A stretch of DNA of 8,618 bases from Deltaproteobacteria bacterium (lineage in GTDB: Bacteria; Bdellovibrionota; O2-12-FULL-43-9; JACQJE01), in assembly GCA_016205125.1 (NCBI GenBank), contig JACQJE010000212.1, positions 1 through 8,618 on the forward strand. Direction: 5' to 3'. The notes beneath the pieces were generated by a model. That model had not been told where the DNA came from. It worked only from the letters and a program-made list of their open reading frames with translations, and made no database searches. Shown in pieces: positions 5,846 to 8,618 of the stretch. Numbering within the stretch: the first letter of the stretch is position 1; every line of letters begins with the position of its first letter. A program made the translations under genes and the position numbers.

Positions 5846-7142
5846 GACGTCCCCTCATTTTCGCTTTATGAATAAATCCTTCGTAATGGCGGGATAAGAG
5901 GTGTGACTCAATTTGAGCTGCGGTGTCCATGGCCACACCGACTAAGATCAACAGACTCGTTCCCCCGAAATAAAAAGGGACTTTTGCTTTCGCAATCAAT
6001 ATTGTTGGCAGAACACAGACAGCCGCCAGATAAAGGGTCCCCCCACTTGTAATGCGCATCAGAACCTGGTCAATATAATCAGCAGTATTCTTACCGGGAC
6101 GGATTCCAGGAATATATCCTCCAAACTTCTTTAAATTCTCGGCCACATCGACAGGATTAAACACAATCGCCGTATAGAAAAATGCAAAAAATACAATCAA
6201 CGCTACAAAAAAGACGTTATAAAGAATTCCCCCCGGTTGAAGAAATGCGTTGATCTCCTGCATCAGAGGTGTCTTGGTAAATGTGGCCAATGTAGCTGGA
6301 AACATAATAAGAGAGGAGGCAAAAATGGGTGGGATGACCCCTGAAGAATTGATTTTCAGCGGGAGATGCGTCGCCTGCCCACCGTACATCTTGCGGCCAA
6401 CAACCCGCTTCGCATACTGGACAGGAATTCGTCTCTGCCCTCTTTCCATGGCAACGATAAAGGCAATGACAGCCACCATGAGAGCGAGAATCAGGATAAA
6501 CCCAAAGAGAGATAATTCTCCCGTCTTGATCAGGGAGACAGTATTGTACAGGCCGCTGGGAAGACCTGCCGCAATCCCAGCAAAGATGATCAGCGAAGTC
6601 CCATTCCCGATCCCCTTTTCAGTAATTTGCTCGCCAAGCCACATGATAAACGCTGTCCCAGAGGTCAAAGTAATCATGGTCATCAACTTAAAGCCAATGC
6701 CTGGATCAAGAACTATGGGCGCGCCAGCGGGAGAACGCATGGTTTCCAGCCCGGCACTGATCCCAAATGACTGAATGAGACTGATGACAATCGTTGCGTA
6801 TCGGGTGTACTGCGTAATTTTTCGCCTTCCGGCCTCTCCTTCCTTTGAAAGCCTTTCAAGATGAGGAACGACAACGGTCAGGAGTTGGAAAATAATGGAC
6901 GCGCTGATGTAAGGCATAATCCCCAATGAAAAAATGGAGAGTCGTCTCAGCGCATTACCCGAAAAAAGATTAAAAAAACTGAGAATGGTCCCTTTGGCTT
7001 CTGTAAAAAACTGGGAGAGAGCCTGCGCATCAATACCTGGAGTTGGAACGTGGACACCGATTCGGTAGACTGCCAAAATGAAAAGCGTATAAAGAATCCT
7101 TCTCCTCAGCTCCGGTATCTTCGCCAGCCCTTCAATACCCAC
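5838..7142 (-). CDS. secY: Protein translocase subunit SecY
   Basis: SecY is the channel of the SecYEG translocon in the cytoplasmic membrane, moving unfolded secretory proteins across it and membrane proteins into it. The 434-residue protein has the usual ten hydrophobic membrane segments, for example about 17-35, 70-92, 113-130, 152-170, 181-197, 210-231, 268-290, 306-328, 366-385 and 388-405. Diagnostic motifs are [12 protein letters not shown], the plug region after it, [14 protein letters not shown] (178-191), [18 protein letters not shown] (260-277) and the cytosolic loop [17 protein letters not shown] (341-357), whose R348 matches the SecA/ribosome-contacting R357 of E. coli. The C-terminus is basic ([10 protein letters not shown]). 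It starts at GTG one nt after the rplO stop, with AGGAG seven nt upstream. Confidence 0.99.
   Translation of the reverse strand: MGIEGLAKIPELRRRILYTLFILAVYRIGVHVPTPGIDAQALSQFFTEAKGTILSFFNLFSGNALRRLSIFSLGIMPYISASIIFQLLTVVVPHLERLSKEGEAGRRKITQYTRYATIVISLIQSFGISAGLETMRSPAGAPIVLDPGIGFKLMTMITLTSGTAFIMWLGEQITEKGIGNGTSLIIFAGIAAGLPSGLYNTVSLIKTGELSLFGFILILALMVAVIAFIVAMERGQRRIPVQYAKRVVGRKMYGGQATHLPLKINSSGVIPPIFASSLIMFPATLATFTKTPLMQEINAFLQPGGILYNVFFVALIVFFAFFYTAIVFNPVDVAENLKKFGGYIPGIRPGKNTADYIDQVLMRITSGGTLYLAAVCVLPTILIAKAKVPFYFGGTSLLILVGVAMDTAAQIESHLLSRHYEGFIHKAKMRGRRV
5851..5856 (-). promoter_or_regulatory. Shine-Dalgarno sequence favouring the adk GTG start
   Basis: GAGGGG on the minus strand ends five nt before GTG at 5845 and 14 nt before the alternative ATG at 5836, so spacing points to the GTG. 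The site is inside the 3' end of secY. Confidence 0.6.
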
Positions 7143-7143
7143 T

Positions 7144-7590
7144 TCAGATCTCCTCTAGAGCACCACCCGCACTCATAATTTTCGATTTTGCAGCTGCACT
7201 CACTGCATGAACCTGAACCGTCAAGGGAAATTGAAGCTCGCCGCGACCCAGGATTTTGACCTTTAAAGCCTCCCGCTCCCCCCTGAGTAATCCCTTGTCA
7301 AGGAGAGAAGCAATTGTCACTCTTTCGCCAGATTGATAGTGCTTTGCCAAAAGGTCCAGATTGATCGACGTCACAAGGTGCGAAGCAAAATTATGAAAAC
7401 CTCGCTTCGGCACGCGCCGCGCCAAAATGATCTGCCCACCTTCATAACCTCGCGGAATTTTCCGCCCTACCCGGGCTCCTGCTCCTTTCTGTCCTCGCCC
7501 CGAGGTCTTTCCCTGTCCCCCCCGGCGTCCACATCCTTTTCTTCTCCGGGATCGCTTATTTGGATCCAGCCTTGATAACCTACTGAGCAT
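7144..7590 (-). CDS. rplO: 50S ribosomal protein L15 (uL15)
   Basis: L15 is a late-assembly protein that threads through 23S rRNA domains. The product has 148 residues. The N-terminal extension is very basic and Gly-rich ([20 protein letters not shown], then [10 protein letters not shown]), followed by [18 protein letters not shown] and the globular part with [21 protein letters not shown] and the terminal [18 protein letters not shown]. Usual L15 starts with an L-x-x-L-x-P lead; here it is [15 protein letters not shown] at 7588-7590 is preceded by GAGAGG with a nine-nt gap. The start overlaps the rpsE stop by 11 nt, so there is no room for rpmD, which normally lies here. secY follows after one nt. 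Confidence 0.98.
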   Translation of the reverse strand: MLSRLSRLDPNKRSRRRKGCGRRGGQGKTSGRGQKGAGARVGRKIPRGYEGGQIILARRVPKRGFHNFASHLVTSINLDLLAKHYQSGERVTIASLLDKGLLRGEREALKVKILGRGELQFPLTVQVHAVSAAAKSKIMSAGGALEEI

Positions 7591-8116
7591 CTGACGTTAC
7601 CTCTCGCAGTCTAGCTTCAAGCGGCAGGGCGGAGATTTCTTTTCCTCTTTTCTGAGCAACCTCTTGCGCACTCTCGAGTGATTTTAAACCCTTTGTGACA
7701 GCCTTTACGACGTTAAAGGGATTGCGACTGCCAAAACATTTGGACAAGATATTCTGAACCCCAGCGGCCTCTAACACTGCGCGAACAGCACCGCCAGCGA
7801 TAACTCCCGTACCAGGAGAGGCTGGTTTGAGTAAGACGCGCGATGCTCCATGCTCAGCCAAAACATCATGAGCGATTGTCCCATCAATAATCGGAACATG
7901 CCACATATTTTTCCTCGCCTTTTCGGTGGCCTTTCGAATCGCTTCCGGAACTTCGCCAGCTTTGCCAAGTTCTATCCCGACATTTCCTTTGCCATCCCCT
8001 ACAACCACAAGAGCGCTGAAACTAAACCGGCGGCCTCCTTTAACAACCTTGGCGTTCCGGTTGATATGGATAATTTTTTCAATGAGTTCTTTTTGCCCTG
8101 CCTTTTCAAAGTTCAA
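7580..8116 (-). CDS. rpsE: 30S ribosomal protein S5 (uS5)
   Basis: S5 lies on the solvent side of the 30S subunit near the mRNA entry and affects decoding fidelity. The 178-residue protein has the N-terminal double-stranded-RNA-binding-like domain ([43 protein letters not shown] in overlapping conserved blocks) and the C-terminal domain with [39 protein letters not shown] and [14 protein letters not shown]. The start is TTG at 8116: an in-frame TGA lies four codons upstream and the only other candidate between is ATT. GAGGG lies about seven nt before the TTG. The gap to rplR is 38 nt. The 3' end runs into rplO. Confidence 0.98.
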   Translation of the reverse strand: MNFEKAGQKELIEKIIHINRNAKVVKGGRRFSFSALVVVGDGKGNVGIELGKAGEVPEAIRKATEKARKNMWHVPIIDGTIAHDVLAEHGASRVLLKPASPGTGVIAGGAVRAVLEAAGVQNILSKCFGSRNPFNVVKAVTKGLKSLESAQEVAQKRGKEISALPLEARLREVTSDAQ

Positions 8117-8154
8117 TTTAATCCCTCACTCTGATACTCATTCAAACCAATCCG

Positions 8155-8523
8155 TCAAAACTCTAAACCGCCTTCTCTCGCCCCATCCGCAAGCGCTTTG
8201 ATCTTGCCATGGTAGAGATAGCCTCCCCGGTCAAAAACGACTTTTGAGATCTTATTTTTCTTCGCTCTTTCCGCAATTAATTTTCCCACTTCGGTTGATT
8301 TTTCAAGAAGCGTTTTTTTACTCTTGACCAGCTCTTTCTCCACTGTAGAAACGGATGCCAGCGTTATACCGCGTTCATCATCGACCACCTGCGCATAGAG
8401 GTGTTTATGACTCCTAAAGACAACCAGCCTCGGACGCTCCGCAGATCCATGAACTTTCTTCTGTACTCTTCCCTTCCGGCGCGCTCTGCCGATCTCTTTC
8501 AAATTGGCCCGCTTTCTAAACAT
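8155..8523 (-). CDS. rplR: 50S ribosomal protein L18 (uL18)
   Basis: L18 binds 5S rRNA together with L5 and L25 and fixes the central protuberance of the large subunit. The product has 122 residues, normal for the family. Key blocks are the basic N-terminus ([20 protein letters not shown]), the RNA-binding [33 protein letters not shown] and the closing [20 protein letters not shown] plus AREGGLEF. The ATG at 8523 has a moderate AAGGGTG site about ten nt upstream. In nearly all bacteria rplF ends just before this gene; here at least 95 nt of non-coding sequence with a hairpin repeat lie upstream, to the end of the window. Confidence 0.98.
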   Translation of the reverse strand: MFRKRANLKEIGRARRKGRVQKKVHGSAERPRLVVFRSHKHLYAQVVDDERGITLASVSTVEKELVKSKKTLLEKSTEVGKLIAERAKKNKISKVVFDRGGYLYHGKIKALADGAREGGLEF

Positions 8524-8618
8524 ACTTTTATTACACCCTTCTGTTGAACTCTATTAGTAACTTCTCAAAAACTTGAGGCGCCCCCCTCCCCCTCGAGGGG
8601 GGAGGGTCAGGGTGGGGG
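8524..8618 (-). other. Non-coding leader of rplR
   Basis: No part of rplF is seen up to the window edge. On the minus strand this stretch contains the C/G-rich hairpin repeat, then CTCAA-GTTT-TTGAG (8564-8577), a 5-bp stem, then the ribosome site for rplR. I looked for a promoter and found no -35/-10 pair with acceptable spacing. Confidence 0.5.
8581..8618 (-). repeat. C/G-rich hairpin repeat, copy 2
   Basis: The element has a 9-bp stem, CCCTCCCCC at 8584-8592 and GGGGGAGGG at 8598-8606, with a TCGAG loop; in another register CCCCCTCGAGGGGG is a perfect 14-bp palindrome. On the minus strand it is preceded by CCCCCACCCTGA, which aligns with the lead of copy 1 at 31-70. It may continue past the window edge. 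Its placement upstream of rplR, inside the spc operon, is unusual. Confidence 0.6.

Noticed and set aside
6250..6774. Open frame of 174 codons on the + strand, antisense to secY
   Set aside because: It lies wholly within secY, shows no recognisable family and has no ribosome site; it is a frame shadow of the conserved gene.
8118..8141. Seven-codon mini frame (MSIRVRD) just upstream of the rpsE TTG
   Set aside because: Considered as a leader peptide, but it is very short, has no clear ribosome site and is easily explained by chance.
1..8618. Search for CRISPR arrays, tRNA/rRNA genes, insertion sequences, toxin-antitoxin or defence genes
   Set aside because: No repeat-spacer pattern, clover-leaf sequence, transposase motif or unexplained coding space was found; the window is housekeeping throughout.

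Overview
The window is the distal half of the bacterial spc operon running directly into the alpha operon, all on the minus strand. Read in transcription order (right to left) it is rplR, rpsE, rplO, secY, adk, map, infA, rpmJ, rpsM, rpsK, rpsD, rpoA, rplQ, followed by a Fur-family regulator. Every one of these genes is intact. rpmJ is short (37 aa with a GTG start) but unmistakable at 3987-4100.

The organism is a bacterium of middling GC content. The RpoA N-terminus (MYRNWTELIRPERMEVE...) and the Fur protein look like those of delta-proteobacterial lineages, Nitrospirota or NC10-type lineages, but I cannot fix the phylum by eye. Five of the 13 translation-apparatus/operon genes use GTG or TTG starts: rpsE and rpsD use TTG, while secY, adk and rpmJ use GTG.

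Layout. 8524-8618: non-coding leader of rplR holding a C/G-rich hairpin repeat where the end of rplF would normally be. 7144-8523: L18, S5 and L15, with no rpmD (L30) between S5 and L15. 4222-7142: the SecY translocon core, adenylate kinase, methionine aminopeptidase and IF1, in overlapping or abutting reading frames. 4101-4221: a 121-bp gap with a good sigma70-type promoter. 715-4100: L36, S13, S11, S4, RNA polymerase alpha and L17; L17 carries a charged C-terminal tail of about 100 residues. 288-752: the Fur-family regulator, whose start overlaps or abuts the rplQ 3' end. 1-287: non-coding, with a second copy of the hairpin repeat in opposite orientation and a partial Fur-box-like sequence.

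The genes cooperate in making and using ribosomes: 30S and 50S proteins, initiation (IF1), transcription (alpha), nascent-chain export (SecY), N-terminal methionine removal (Map) and adenylate balance (Adk). I see no new biological system. The points worth a second look are the missing rpmD, the L17 tail, the regulator attached to the operon end, the internal promoter and the hairpin repeat pair.
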